Below are positions 43,791 through 53,143 of a stretch of 64,000 bases of DNA, piece after piece. Where the stretch lies: assembly GCA_964396595.1 (NCBI GenBank), contig CAYNFR010000014.1:1-64000 (forward strand), read 5' to 3'. The translations under genes and the position numbers were made by a program. This DNA is from CAYNFR01 sp964396595 (GTDB lineage: Bacteria > Bacteroidota > Bacteroidia > Chitinophagales > Saprospiraceae). The notes beneath the pieces are model-generated. The model did no database searches. It was not told the origin of the DNA and saw only the letters and a list, made by a program, of their open reading frames with translations. Numbering within the stretch: position 1 is the stretch's first letter; the number at the start of each line of letters is the position of its first letter.

Positions 43791-45914
43791 ATGTCAAAAG
43801 ATTTAAGTTTCACTAGAAATATAGGTATTGCTGCACATATTGATGCTGGCAAAACAACCACTACGGAGAGAATACTCTATTACACTGGCGTAAGTCACAA
43901 GATAGGGGAGGTTCATGATGGGGCAGCTACTATGGACTGGATGGAGCAAGAGCAAGAAAGAGGTATTACGATCACTTCTGCGGCTACTAAAACAAATTGG
44001 AATTGGAAAGATCAACAGTTTAGTTTTAATATCATTGACACTCCGGGTCACGTAGACTTCACTGTTGAAGTAAACAGGTCTTTAAGAGTACTTGATGGGC
44101 TTGTTTTCTTGTTTTGTGCCGTGAGTGGTGTCGAACCACAATCAGAGACTAACTGGCGCCTAGCCAATAATTATAAAGTTCCTCGCATAGGTTTTGTCAA
44201 TAAAATGGACAGATCTGGAGCAGACTTCTTCGCTGTAGTGCGAGATGTCAAAGAGATGCTCGGTAGCGAAGCTATTCCTTTACAGGTGCCCATTGGCGCC
44301 GAGGAGAAATTCACAGGGGTAGTTGATCTAATTACAAATAAGGCGATTGTATGGAACGAGCATGATATGGGTATGACTTTTGAAGTCATTGAAACACCTG
44401 CTGATCTCGTTTCTACTGTCGAAGAGTGGAGAGGAAAGTTGCTTGAAGCAGTAGCAGAGTATGACGATAATTTGATGGAAAAGTTCTTTGAAGATCCTGA
44501 TTCCATTACAGAAGAAGAAATGATCAAGGCTGTAAGAGCCGCGGTGCTTGACAACAAGTTTGTACCCATGATGTGCGGTTCTTCATTTAAGAATAAAGGT
44601 GTTCAAGCAGTACTTGATGCCGTATGCGCCTTCCTGCCATCGCCTATGGATATTGCTGCGGCAAAAGGTACAGATCCTCGAAATGACAAAGAAATAGAAA
44701 GAAAACCATCTCTTAGTGAGCCGTTTTCTGCATTGGCATTCAAGATAGCAACAGATCCATATGTAGGCCGACTTGCATTCTTTAGAGTTTATTCCGGAAC
44801 GCTAGAAGCGGGTTCTTATATTCTTAATAACAGAACCGGCAAGAAAGAGCGCATATCTCGTCTTTATCAAATGCATGCCAATAAGCAGAATCCTATCGAC
44901 AAAGTAGAAGCAGGAGATATCGCAGCAGGTGTCGGATTTAAGGATTTACGTACCGGAGATACACTATCGACTGAGGATGCGCCTATCGTGTTCGAATCAA
45001 TGGTATTCCCGGATCCGGTTATCGGTATTGCGATCGAGCCTAAGACGCAGAAGGACATCGATAAATTGGGTATGGCTTTGGCAAAGCTTGCCGAGGAAGA
45101 TCCTACATTCAAAGTGAGATACGATGAAGACACTAACCAGACAGTTATCAGCGGGATGGGCGAGCTTCACCTTGAGATTATTGTAGATAGATTAAGAAGA
45201 GAATTTAAAGTAGAGTGTAACCAAGGTGCACCGCAAGTAAATTATAAAGAAGCACTTACAAGAAGTGTTGAGCATACTGAGCGTCTCAAGAAGCAATCAG
45301 GAGGTTCGGGATTATTCGCTCAAATGAGCTTTGAATTAAGTCCTGCTGATGAGGATTTTCTCGAAAGCGAGGACTTTAAGAGTGGAAAAACAAGGCTACA
45401 ATTCAAGAATGACATATTCGGAGGATCTATTCCTAAAGAATTTTTCCCTTCTATCATTAAAGGTTTTGATGCGATGATGGATAATGGTGTTCTTGCAGGA
45501 TACGGAATCGATAGCATGAAAGTTCGTATTTATGATGGACAGACACACGCTGTAGACTCTAAGCCTATCGCATTTGAGCTTTGTGCTAAAGAGGGCTTCA
45601 AAGAAGCAGCTAAGCAAGCGAACCCAGTACTACTTGAACCAATCATGAAACTAGAAGTTATCACTCCTGACGAGTATGTAGGCGGGGTCATAGGTGACTT
45701 AAATAGAAGAAGAGGCCTTCCTAAGAACCAAGTTCCAAAGATCGGTGGCGCTATCGCTATTGCGGCGGAAGTACCTCTTTCTGAGATGTTTGGTTATGTC
45801 ACCCAGCTTAGAACAATAACATCAGGCAGAGCGACTAGTACGATGGAATTCTCGCATTATGCGCCGGTTCCGAAGAATATTGCAGAAACGATCATCGCAT
45901 CTGCAAAAGGATAA
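43791..45914 (+). CDS. fusA: Elongation factor G
   Basis: A 707-residue translocation GTPase, normal EF-G length. The G1 loop AHIDAGKT is at residues 15-22, the effector region has RGITITSAATKT, G3 is DTPGHVDF and G4 is NKMD. The remaining domains II-V end in a basic, helical region. A typical second EF-G paralogue is not in the window. In many bacteria tuf follows fusA, but here rpsJ and its own promoter follow directly. Confidence 0.99.
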   Translation: MSKDLSFTRNIGIAAHIDAGKTTTTERILYYTGVSHKIGEVHDGAATMDWMEQEQERGITITSAATKTNWNWKDQQFSFNIIDTPGHVDFTVEVNRSLRVLDGLVFLFCAVSGVEPQSETNWRLANNYKVPRIGFVNKMDRSGADFFAVVRDVKEMLGSEAIPLQVPIGAEEKFTGVVDLITNKAIVWNEHDMGMTFEVIETPADLVSTVEEWRGKLLEAVAEYDDNLMEKFFEDPDSITEEEMIKAVRAAVLDNKFVPMMCGSSFKNKGVQAVLDAVCAFLPSPMDIAAAKGTDPRNDKEIERKPSLSEPFSALAFKIATDPYVGRLAFFRVYSGTLEAGSYILNNRTGKKERISRLYQMHANKQNPIDKVEAGDIAAGVGFKDLRTGDTLSTEDAPIVFESMVFPDPVIGIAIEPKTQKDIDKLGMALAKLAEEDPTFKVRYDEDTNQTVISGMGELHLEIIVDRLRREFKVECNQGAPQVNYKEALTRSVEHTERLKKQSGGSGLFAQMSFELSPADEDFLESEDFKSGKTRLQFKNDIFGGSIPKEFFPSIIKGFDAMMDNGVLAGYGIDSMKVRIYDGQTHAVDSKPIAFELCAKEGFKEAAKQANPVLLEPIMKLEVITPDEYVGGVIGDLNRRRGLPKNQVPKIGGAIAIAAEVPLSEMFGYVTQLRTITSGRATSTMEFSHYAPVPKNIAETIIASAKG

Positions 45915-45932
45915 AAAAAGATAGTAATAAAA

Positions 45933-45963
45933 TTTGCAAGGGTTGTAAATATTTGTACTTTTG
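45933..45963 (+). promoter_or_regulatory. Promoter of the S10 operon
   Basis: TTTG (45933-45936), exactly 19 bases, then TACTTTTG (45956-45963), a full match to the Bacteroidota TTTG-N19-TAnnTTTG form. It lies 31 bases upstream of the rpsJ ATG and separates the S10 genes from fusA. Confidence 0.85.
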
Positions 45964-45993
45964 CACCCGCTTTAAAAATAAAGTTAAGAGGTA

Positions 45994-46302
45994 ATGAATC
46001 AAAAGATTAGAATTAAGCTTCGCTCGTACGATCACAATTTGGTAGACAAGTCTACCGAGAAAATTGTGAAGACGGTACGAATGAGCGGTGCTGTTGTAAC
46101 TGGTCCGATTCCGCTGCCCACTGAGAAAGAAGTATTCACGGTTCTAAGATCCCCACACGTGAATAAGAAGTCTCGCGAGCAGTTTCAGTTGAGGACTCAC
46201 AAGAGACTTATAGATATCTATACACCCACACAGAGAACTGTGGATGCTCTTTCAAAACTAGAGCTTCCTAGTGGTGTCGATATCCAAGTCAAGCTTACAT
46301 AA
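45994..46302 (+). CDS. rpsJ: 30S ribosomal protein S10
   Basis: A 102-residue protein of the 30S head and a partner of NusB in antitermination. The signature SREQFQLRTHKRLIDIYTP and the GPIPLPT loop are seen. It is the first gene of the S10 cluster. Confidence 0.99.
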   Translation: MNQKIRIKLRSYDHNLVDKSTEKIVKTVRMSGAVVTGPIPLPTEKEVFTVLRSPHVNKKSREQFQLRTHKRLIDIYTPTQRTVDALSKLELPSGVDIQVKLT

Positions 46303-46367
46303 GCACTATTCATTTATTAAGAATTAATTCTCGACTGTCGTCGAAGAAAATAATAAAGTGTCTATCT

Positions 46368-46988
46368 ATGAATGGCATAATAGGAAAAAAATTAGGTATG
46401 ACCAGCATCTTTGATGATGCGGGAAAAAATATACCATGTACCATCATTGATGCTAGTCCCAACGTGATAACACAGGTCAAGACTATTGACAATGATGGAT
46501 ACCAGGCATATCAAGTGTCAGCCGGTGAGAAGAAAGAAAAGAACACGACTAAGCAGTTGTTAGGTCATTTTAAGAAGGCGGGCTCTTCACCAAAGGCAAA
46601 ATCTGTTGAGTACGATCTCAAAGGAACTGTTAAGCAATTGGGGGATGAAGTTAAATTCACCGAGTTGTTTTCAGTAGGCGACAAGGTGAGTGTCATCGGC
46701 ACTACCAAAGGTAAAGGTTTCCAAGGTGTTGTGAAGCGACATGGATTCGCCGGTGTAGGTGATAGAACCCATGGTCAGCACAATAGATTGAGAGCTCCCG
46801 GATCGATAGGTGCTTGTGCTACTCCGTCCAAGGTAATCAAGGGATTACGCATGGCCGGAAGGACAGGTACAGATAGAGTTAAGACCAAAAATCTTACTGT
46901 GGTAAGAATCTTGGAGGATAAGAACCTTGTACTTATAAAAGGCTGTGTTCCGGGTCATAATGGTTCATTTGTAATAATTGAAAAGTAA
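46368..46988 (+). CDS. rplC: 50S ribosomal protein L3
   Basis: A 206-residue early-assembly protein that reaches toward the peptidyl transferase centre. The start NGIIGKKLGMTSIFD and the loop GKGFQGVVKRHGFAG are typical. The HGQHNRLRAPGSIGACATPS segment is the conserved tip. A 65-base spacer separates it from rpsJ. Confidence 0.99.
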   Translation: MNGIIGKKLGMTSIFDDAGKNIPCTIIDASPNVITQVKTIDNDGYQAYQVSAGEKKEKNTTKQLLGHFKKAGSSPKAKSVEYDLKGTVKQLGDEVKFTELFSVGDKVSVIGTTKGKGFQGVVKRHGFAGVGDRTHGQHNRLRAPGSIGACATPSKVIKGLRMAGRTGTDRVKTKNLTVVRILEDKNLVLIKGCVPGHNGSFVIIEK

Positions 46989-46991
46989 GCA

Positions 46992-47624
46992 ATGAAGATC
47001 GATGTAATAAATAAGGAGGGTAAAAGCACCGGAAGATCTATTGAGTTGCCTAAGGAAATCTTTGGGATAGAGCCAAATGAGCATGCTATATACTTGGCAG
47101 TTAAAGCTTATCAGGCCAATCAACGTCAAGGTACACACAAGTCTAAGGAAAGAGGCGAAATTGCGGGTTCTACCCGTAAGATAAAGAAGCAGAAAGGAAC
47201 GGGAACGGCTCGGGCAGGTTCTATTAAGAGCCCTGTTTTCAGAGGCGGTGGGAGAATCTTTGGTCCTACTCCCCGCAGTTACGAGATCAGGTTGAATCGC
47301 AAAGTGAAGCGTCTAGCAAGGTTTTCAGCTTTGTCTCAAAAAGCAAGCTCTGAAAGTCTGATAGTTCTTGAAGACTTATCTTTTGATACGCCGAAGACAT
47401 CAGAATTATATGGTGTGTTTAAAAATTTAGGTGTAGCCACTGATAAAAATGTATTAGTGTTGAGCGATGCTAACAAAAATGTTTACTTGTCAGGTCGTAA
47501 CATTAACAAGGCTAATATTGTATCAGCCGACAATCTTAATATATACGATGTATTGAATTGTAAAAATTTGATATTGACTGAATCTTCTGTTAAAGTGATT
47601 GCTGACCAAATCAACAAAGTTTAA
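46992..47624 (+). CDS. rplD: 50S ribosomal protein L4
   Basis: A 210-residue protein lining the exit tunnel. The conserved loop KGTGTARAGSIKSPVFRGGG is seen around residues 70-90. In E. coli L4 also represses its own operon; no matching leader structure is evident here. It starts 3 bases after rplC. Confidence 0.98.
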   Translation: MKIDVINKEGKSTGRSIELPKEIFGIEPNEHAIYLAVKAYQANQRQGTHKSKERGEIAGSTRKIKKQKGTGTARAGSIKSPVFRGGGRIFGPTPRSYEIRLNRKVKRLARFSALSQKASSESLIVLEDLSFDTPKTSELYGVFKNLGVATDKNVLVLSDANKNVYLSGRNINKANIVSADNLNIYDVLNCKNLILTESSVKVIADQINKV

Positions 47625-47628
47625 TAAC

Positions 47629-47925
47629 ATGAGTAAGATTATATTGATAAAGCCACTCATTACGGAGAAAACGGAAGGTTTGACTGATAAGCATGCTCAA
47701 TACACTTTTGTTGTTGATCGTAAGGCGAATAAAATTGAAATAAAAAACGCAGTTGAAAAGATGTATAAGGTCAATGTTGACGCTGTTAATACATCAATCC
47801 GAATGGGTAAAGTGAAAGTAAAAAACACCAAAGGTGGTTTACAAAGAGGTAAAAAGCCTACAATTAAAAAGGCTGTTATTTCTCTTAAGGAAGGAGAGGC
47901 AATTGATTTTTTTGGTGATTTATAA
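47629..47925 (+). CDS. rplW: 50S ribosomal protein L23
   Basis: A 98-residue protein at the tunnel exit, where signal recognition particle and trigger factor dock. The start MSKIILIKPLITEKTEGL at 47629 matches the family; an upstream TTG in rplD is not needed. YTFVVDRKANKIEIKNAVE is the L23 core. Confidence 0.98.
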   Translation: MSKIILIKPLITEKTEGLTDKHAQYTFVVDRKANKIEIKNAVEKMYKVNVDAVNTSIRMGKVKVKNTKGGLQRGKKPTIKKAVISLKEGEAIDFFGDL

Positions 47926-47935
47926 TTATTAGAAA

Positions 47936-48763
47936 ATGGCAATTAAAAAGTATAGACCTATATCGCCCAGTTTACGTACGAGAGTTACTGTAGACTATAG
48001 CGGCTTATCAAAAGTAGAGCCTGAAAGATCTTTGGTTAGCAAACTTAAGAAGTCAGGAGGTCGTAACCATGATGGTAAAATGACCGTTCGTAATATAGGT
48101 GGAGGACACAAGCGTAAGTATAGAATCATCGACTTTAAGCGTAACAAAGAAGGTGTAGATGCGATTGTCCAGACTCTGGAATATGATCCGAATAGATCTG
48201 CGTTTATTGCGCTGCTTGAATACACGGATGGTGAGAAACGGTATATTATCGCTCCTGATAAACTTAAGGTTGGTGATAAAGTACGTTCTGGTCAAGGTAG
48301 TACACCGGATATTGGTAATGCTATGCCTTTAAGAAATATTCCTTTAGGTTCTTCGATTCATGCCATTGAATTAGTGCCTGGAAGAGGTGCAGCTTTGGCC
48401 AGGAGCGCAGGTACATATGCTACGTTGATGGGTAAAGAGGAGAAGTATGTCACAATAAAACTACCTAGTGGAGAACTTCGTAGAGTGTTAGCTCAATGTG
48501 TGGCCACAATAGGTACTACTTCTAATCCAGATCACGGGCAGAGGGTATTTGGTAAAGCTGGGGCAAGAAGATGGATTGGAAGAAGAAGTAGAGTAAGAGG
48601 TGTTGCTATGAACCCTGTTGATCACCCTATGGGAGGTGGAGAAGGAAGGGCTTCTGGAGGTCATCCACGTTCGCGGACGGGTATTATGGCTAAGGGCCAA
48701 AAGACAAGATCAAAGAAAAAAGCATCCAATAACTTAATCATTTCTAGACGTAAATCCAAATAG
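47936..48763 (+). CDS. rplB: 50S ribosomal protein L2
   Basis: A 275-residue protein near the peptidyl transferase centre. The functional His lies in MNPVDHPMGGGEGRASGG, followed by the very basic C-terminal SRTGIMAKGQKTRSKKKA. It begins 10 bases after rplW. Confidence 0.99.
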   Translation: MAIKKYRPISPSLRTRVTVDYSGLSKVEPERSLVSKLKKSGGRNHDGKMTVRNIGGGHKRKYRIIDFKRNKEGVDAIVQTLEYDPNRSAFIALLEYTDGEKRYIIAPDKLKVGDKVRSGQGSTPDIGNAMPLRNIPLGSSIHAIELVPGRGAALARSAGTYATLMGKEEKYVTIKLPSGELRRVLAQCVATIGTTSNPDHGQRVFGKAGARRWIGRRSRVRGVAMNPVDHPMGGGEGRASGGHPRSRTGIMAKGQKTRSKKKASNNLIISRRKSK

Positions 48764-48771
48764 GTAACAGC

Positions 48772-49038
48772 ATGGCAAGATCATTAAAAAAAGGCCCTTA
48801 CGTTTTTCATAAACTACTGGATAAAGTGCAGAAAGCGCAAGCGTCGAATAAGAAAACAGTTATTAAAACATGGTCTAGATCTTCTATGATTATTCCAGAT
48901 ATGGTAGGTCAGACGATTGCTGTTCATAATGGAAAAACATTCATCCCTGTTTTCGTAACAGAGATGATGGTAGGTCATAAGTTAGGCGAGTTTTCTCCTA
49001 CAAGAACTTTTAAAGGACACTCAGGAAATCGAAAATAA
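48772..49038 (+). CDS. rpsS: 30S ribosomal protein S19
   Basis: An 88-residue protein of the 30S head, partner of S13. The signatures SLKKGPYVFHKLL and GHKLGEFSPTRTFKGHSG are present. Its stop directly abuts the rplV start, suggesting translational coupling. Confidence 0.99.
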   Translation: MARSLKKGPYVFHKLLDKVQKAQASNKKTVIKTWSRSSMIIPDMVGQTIAVHNGKTFIPVFVTEMMVGHKLGEFSPTRTFKGHSGNRK

Positions 49039-49419
49039 ATGGAGGCTACAGCAAAATTGAAGAATTGTCCAATGTCGGCTCGCAAGATGCGTCTTGTAGT
49101 TGATCTGATAAGAGGTAAGTCAGTTAATGATGCACTGAATATTCTGAAATTTACTAAAAAAGAAGGTGCAGTGTGGGTAGAGAAACTGTTGTTATCTGCT
49201 ATCTCTAACTGGGAAAACAAATCAGAAAATGGTCTCTCTGCGAGTGATTCTGATCTTCGTGTTGTGAGAGTGTTTGTAGACGAAGGAGGAATGCTTAAAA
49301 GATTCCGCCCCGCACCACAAGGAAGAGCGACCAGGATAAGAAAAAGAATGAATCACGTGACCCTCGTGGTTGCAGATGCACAGATTATTAAAGAACCTGC
49401 TTCGGTCATAGAAGCGTAA
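49039..49419 (+). CDS. rplV: 50S ribosomal protein L22
   Basis: A 126-residue protein whose long beta-hairpin (here RFRPAPQGRATRIRKRMNHVTL) lines the exit tunnel near the macrolide site. The N-terminal CPMSARKMRLVVDLIRG is typical. No spacer separates it from rpsS. Confidence 0.99.
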   Translation: MEATAKLKNCPMSARKMRLVVDLIRGKSVNDALNILKFTKKEGAVWVEKLLLSAISNWENKSENGLSASDSDLRVVRVFVDEGGMLKRFRPAPQGRATRIRKRMNHVTLVVADAQIIKEPASVIEA

Positions 49420-49428
49420 TTATAAGAA

Positions 49429-50211
49429 ATGGGGCAAAAAACGAATCCGATAGGCAATAGATTAGGTATCATCAGAGGATGGGATTCTAATTGGTACGGA
49501 GGCCATGATCTTGCACAGAAATTTGTTGGGGATGAGAATATCCGACAATATATCACGGCACGTATACCTAAAGGCGGTGTTGCAAGGGTGATTATTGAAA
49601 GAACTTTAAAAAGAGTTACTGTAACCATACATACCAGTAGACCGGGAATTATTATCGGAAAAGGAGGGCAAGAGGTAGATCGATTAAGAGAAGAGTTGAA
49701 GAAATTGTCTAAGAGTGATGTTCAGATCAATATTCTAGAAATTAGAAAGCCTGAGCTAGACGCAGTCATTGTCGGTGATTCTATCGCCCGTCAGATTGAA
49801 TCAAGAATAAATTACAGAAGAGCTATCAAAATGGCTATTCAATCGACCATGCGCACCGGTGCTCAAGGTATAAAAATACGTATCAGTGGTCGTCTAAATG
49901 GTGCAGAAATGGCACGTTCTGAAGAGTACAAGGATGGAAGAATACCATTACACACCTTCAGAGCTGATATAGATTATGCATTGAGTGAGGCACTTACTGT
50001 ATATGGGAAAATAGGTATCAAGGTGTGGATTTGTAAAGGTGAAGTCCTTGGTAAACGAGACCTTTCGCCTAATGTAGGTGTTGATACTAATCAGAGAAGA
50101 TCTTCAGATAGCAGAGATGGAGATAGACGTGATGGTGAAAGGGGAGATCGAAGAGGTGGTAGAAATGAAAGAGGAAATTCAAGACGCGGAGGCCAAAGAA
50201 GAGATAGATAA
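49429..50211 (+). CDS. rpsC: 30S ribosomal protein S3
   Basis: A 260-residue mRNA-entry protein of the 30S head. The N-terminal GQKTNPIGNRLGI, the KH domain loop RPGIIIGKGGQEVDRL, and the second domain GRLNGAEMARSE are seen. From about residue 215 to the end the protein is a low-complexity Arg/Gly/Asp/Ser tail, longer than in E. coli; such tails are common in Bacteroidota S3. Confidence 0.99.
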   Translation: MGQKTNPIGNRLGIIRGWDSNWYGGHDLAQKFVGDENIRQYITARIPKGGVARVIIERTLKRVTVTIHTSRPGIIIGKGGQEVDRLREELKKLSKSDVQINILEIRKPELDAVIVGDSIARQIESRINYRRAIKMAIQSTMRTGAQGIKIRISGRLNGAEMARSEEYKDGRIPLHTFRADIDYALSEALTVYGKIGIKVWICKGEVLGKRDLSPNVGVDTNQRRSSDSRDGDRRDGERGDRRGGRNERGNSRRGGQRRDR

Positions 50212-50231
50212 TTATTTAAAGAAGAACAGCC

Positions 50232-50651
50232 ATGTTACAACCGAAACGGACTAAGTATCGTAAACAGCAGAAAGGGCGAAACAGAGGGGTCGCTGTGAAG
50301 GGAAGTCAAATTTCCTTTGGCTCGTTTGCATTGAAGAGTATGGAGTTAGGTCGCATCAACTCTCGTCAGATTGAATCTGCGAGGATTGCAATGACAAGAT
50401 ATATGAAGAGGGAAGGTAAGGTATGGATCAGAATTTTTCCGGATAAACCTATCACACGCAAGCCTCAGGAAGTACGTATGGGTAAAGGAAAAGGTGCACT
50501 TGATCATTATGTTGCTCAGATCCAACCTGGTAGAATTTTATTTGAAATGGACGGCGTTTCATTAGAAGTAGCTATTGAAGCCTTGCGCTTAGCTGCTCAA
50601 AAACTACCTGTTCTTACCAAAACTATTGTTAGACACGATTACCAAGCATAA
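50232..50651 (+). CDS. rplP: 50S ribosomal protein L16
   Basis: A 139-residue protein near the A-site tRNA and central protuberance. PKRTKYRKQQKGRNRG at the start and RIFPDKPITRKPQEVRMGKGKG are signatures. It begins 20 bases after rpsC. Confidence 0.99.
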   Translation: MLQPKRTKYRKQQKGRNRGVAVKGSQISFGSFALKSMELGRINSRQIESARIAMTRYMKREGKVWIRIFPDKPITRKPQEVRMGKGKGALDHYVAQIQPGRILFEMDGVSLEVAIEALRLAAQKLPVLTKTIVRHDYQA

Positions 50652-50653
50652 TT

Positions 50654-50905
50654 ATGGCTACTAAGAAATATTTAGAATTGAAAGAATTTAGCCAAGAGGA
50701 TCTTTTAAATGAGCTAAATCAAACGAGAGAGCAATATCAAAAAATGAAGTTTGATCATGCCATAAGAGGTCTTGAAAACCCTCTTTCTTTAAGAGAAGTG
50801 AGACGAGATATTGCTAGGATTTCAGCTGAATTAAGAACGCGTGAACTAGCATCTGCAGACCAAGCTTCAAGATCTAAAATTCGTTCAAGACGCAGAAAAG
50901 CATAG
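50654..50905 (+). CDS. rpmC: 50S ribosomal protein L29
   Basis: An 83-residue two-helix protein at the tunnel exit. KYLELKEFSQEDLLNELNQTREQYQKMKFD and IRGLENPLSLREVRRDIARI fit L29. It is longer than the usual 63-70 residues because of a basic C-terminal tail. Confidence 0.98.
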   Translation: MATKKYLELKEFSQEDLLNELNQTREQYQKMKFDHAIRGLENPLSLREVRRDIARISAELRTRELASADQASRSKIRSRRRKA

Positions 50906-50908
50906 ATA

Positions 50909-51163
50909 ATGGCAGAAACTAATAAAAGACAACTAGTAGGTTTAGTGACTAGTTCAAAGATGGATAAAACCATCACTGTGCAAATAGAAAGAAAACTACC
51001 TCACCCAGTATATGGTAAATTCGTTAAAAAAACGAAGAAGTTCCAAGCACACGATGAAAATAACGAGTGCAAGGAGGGTGATACAGTAAAAATAATCGAA
51101 TCTCGACCATTGAGCCGTCTGAAAAGATGGAGATTGGTTGAAATTATTGAAAGAGCTAAATAA
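50909..51163 (+). CDS. rpsQ: 30S ribosomal protein S17
   Basis: An 84-residue OB-fold protein. The stretch GLVTSSKMDKTITVQIERKLPHPVYGKF is the usual S17 core, followed by CKEGDTVKIIESRPLSRLKRW. It begins 3 bases after rpmC. Confidence 0.99.
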   Translation: MAETNKRQLVGLVTSSKMDKTITVQIERKLPHPVYGKFVKKTKKFQAHDENNECKEGDTVKIIESRPLSRLKRWRLVEIIERAK

Positions 51164-51170
51164 TATAGAC

Positions 51171-51536
51171 ATGATTCAACAGGAGTCTAGATTAGAAGTC
51201 GCAGATAATTCAGGAGCAAAAGAAGTTCTCTGCATCAGAGTCTTAGGAGGAACTAAGCGAAGATATGCTTCCGTAGGTGATACAATCGTCGTTACGGTCA
51301 AGCAAGCCACCCCTGGTGGTATCAAAAAAGGTACTGTATCTAAGGCGGTAGTAGTCAGAACCAAAAAAGAAATACGACGCAAGGACGGTACGTATATTCG
51401 CTTTGATGACAATGCGGTTGTGCTCTTGAATCAAGCAGGTGACCCTAGAGGTACGCGTATTTTCGGTCCTGTAGCAAGAGAGCTTCGCGATAAGGACTTC
51501 ATGAGAATTGTTTCACTGGCACCTGAGGTTCTTTAA
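51171..51536 (+). CDS. rplN: 50S ribosomal protein L14
   Basis: A 121-residue protein at the subunit interface. The ATG at 51171 gives MIQQESRLEVADNSGAKE, the conserved start; an earlier TTG in rpsQ would add unrelated residues. IFGPVARELRDKDFMRIVSLAPEVL is the C-terminal signature. Confidence 0.99.
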   Translation: MIQQESRLEVADNSGAKEVLCIRVLGGTKRRYASVGDTIVVTVKQATPGGIKKGTVSKAVVVRTKKEIRRKDGTYIRFDDNAVVLLNQAGDPRGTRIFGPVARELRDKDFMRIVSLAPEVL

Positions 51537-51546
51537 ATATATAGAA

Positions 51547-51879
51547 ATGAGCAAATCAGAGAAGAAGATAAAGTTACATGTCAAAAAGGGAGATCGCGTT
51601 AAAGTGATTTCTGGCATTGATAAAGGAGTAGAGGGTTTAATCTTGGAGGTAATACCTGACAAGTCTAGGGTAATCGTTGAAGGGGTCAATGTTAAAAGAA
51701 AACATACCAAGCCAAAAAATGATAATCCCGGTGGAATTGTTGATATCAATGCACCTATTCATGTGAGTAAGGTTATGTTAATCGATCCGAAATCAGGCGA
51801 AGCAACTCGTATCGGAAGAAAAAAAGTGGATGGTGTTAGTGTCCGCTATTCTAAAAAATCAGGAGAAATTATTAAGTAA
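51547..51879 (+). CDS. rplX: 50S ribosomal protein L24
   Basis: A 110-residue KOW-domain protein and early assembly factor (KKGDRVKVISGIDKGVEGLI). The start at 51547 (MSKSEKKIKLHV) is chosen over an earlier frame start inside rplN. Its stop overlaps the rplE ATG by one base (TAATG), so translation is probably coupled. Confidence 0.98.
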   Translation: MSKSEKKIKLHVKKGDRVKVISGIDKGVEGLILEVIPDKSRVIVEGVNVKRKHTKPKNDNPGGIVDINAPIHVSKVMLIDPKSGEATRIGRKKVDGVSVRYSKKSGEIIK

Positions 51880-52436
51880 TGGGATATACACCAAGACTTA
51901 GAAGTCATTATCAAGAGCATGTTGTACCAAAATTGATGGAGCAGTTCAATTACAGTTCGGTTATGATGGTACCGAAACTAGTAAAAGTGTGCATCAATCA
52001 AGGGATTGGTTCGGCTACACAGGATAAGAAATTAATAGACGCAGCTGTAGGTATTATGTCTGAAATCGCCGGTCAAAAGGCAGTTCCTACCAAGGCTAAG
52101 TTGTCTGTTGCAAATTTCAAGCTAAGAGAGGGAATGCCTATCGGCGCAAAAGTAACCCTTCGTTCTGAGCGCATGTACGAATTCTTAGATAGGTTGTTTG
52201 CGGTAGCATTACCGCGTGTGCGAGATTTTAGAGGAATAAGTGACAAGGGGTTTGACGGAAGAGGAAACTTTACCATGGGTATTCAAGAGCAGATCATTTT
52301 TCCGGAAATCAATATTGATAAGATTAACAAAATTGCCGGTATGGATATCACATTTGTGACAACTGCCAAAACCGATAATGAAGCTTATGCATTGCTAAAA
52401 GAAATGGGAATGCCTTTTAAACAAAGAAATAACTAA
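51879..52436 (+). CDS. rplE: 50S ribosomal protein L5
   Basis: A 185-residue 5S rRNA-binding protein. It has VPKLVKVCINQGIGSATQDKK, KLREGMPIGAKVTLR and the GRGNFTMGIQEQIIFPEI signature. It overlaps rplX by one base. Confidence 0.99.
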   Translation: MGYTPRLRSHYQEHVVPKLMEQFNYSSVMMVPKLVKVCINQGIGSATQDKKLIDAAVGIMSEIAGQKAVPTKAKLSVANFKLREGMPIGAKVTLRSERMYEFLDRLFAVALPRVRDFRGISDKGFDGRGNFTMGIQEQIIFPEINIDKINKIAGMDITFVTTAKTDNEAYALLKEMGMPFKQRNN

Positions 52437-52444
52437 TATTCAGG

Positions 52445-52714
52445 ATGGCTAAGAAGTCAATAATAGCAAGAGGGAAGAAAAGAGAAAGAATTGTAGCTAA
52501 ATACGCAGAGTTGCGTAAAAAGCTCAAGGAGGAAGGAGATTATGAAGCACTAGATAAGTTGCCTAAGAATTCTTCCAAAGTACGATTGCACAATAGATGT
52601 CAACTAACAGGTCGTCCTAAAGGATATATGAGAAGATTTGGAATTAATAGGGTTACCTTCCGCAAAATGGCTTTAGAAGGTAAAATACCCGGTGTAACTA
52701 AAGCAAGTTGGTAA
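52445..52714 (+). CDS. rpsN: 30S ribosomal protein S14 (zinc-independent form)
   Basis: An 89-residue S14 of the long, zinc-free (C-minus) type: no CxxC pairs are present. The end VRLHNRCQLTGRPKGYMRRFG leads into RVTFRKMALEGKIPGVTKASW. It begins 9 bases after rplE. Confidence 0.98.
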   Translation: MAKKSIIARGKKRERIVAKYAELRKKLKEEGDYEALDKLPKNSSKVRLHNRCQLTGRPKGYMRRFGINRVTFRKMALEGKIPGVTKASW

Positions 52715-52726
52715 AAATTTGAAAGT

Positions 52727-53131
52727 ATGGGAGCAATAACAGATCCAATCGCAGATTATTTAACTAGAATTCGTAACGCCCAAAAAGCGCAACACCGTAC
52801 AGTTCAAATACCTGCTTCTAACTTAAAGAAAAAGATGACCGAAATCTTGTATGATAATGGTTACATCCTGAAGTATAAATTTGACAATGAAGGTCCACAA
52901 GGAACTATTCATATCGCATTGAAATATGACCCGATCACAAGGCAACCGATTATTAGAGAATTGTCAAGAGTCAGTCGACCAGGTCTGAGAAAGTTCTCTG
53001 GGGTGAATGATATTCCTAAGGTGATCAATGGCCTAGGTCTGAGTATTATTTCAACTTCCAAAGGATTACTCACTGACAAAGAGGCAAGACGGCAAAATGT
53101 CGGAGGAGAGGTATTATGTTATATCTACTAA
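52727..53131 (+). CDS. rpsH: 30S ribosomal protein S8
   Basis: A 134-residue 16S rRNA-binding protein, which in E. coli also represses the spc operon. It has DPIADYLTRIRNAQKA at the start and the end signature ISTSKGLLTDKEARRQNVGG. It ends in YIY. Confidence 0.99.
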   Translation: MGAITDPIADYLTRIRNAQKAQHRTVQIPASNLKKKMTEILYDNGYILKYKFDNEGPQGTIHIALKYDPITRQPIIRELSRVSRPGLRKFSGVNDIPKVINGLGLSIISTSKGLLTDKEARRQNVGGEVLCYIY

Positions 53132-53143
53132 AAAAATAGAGAA

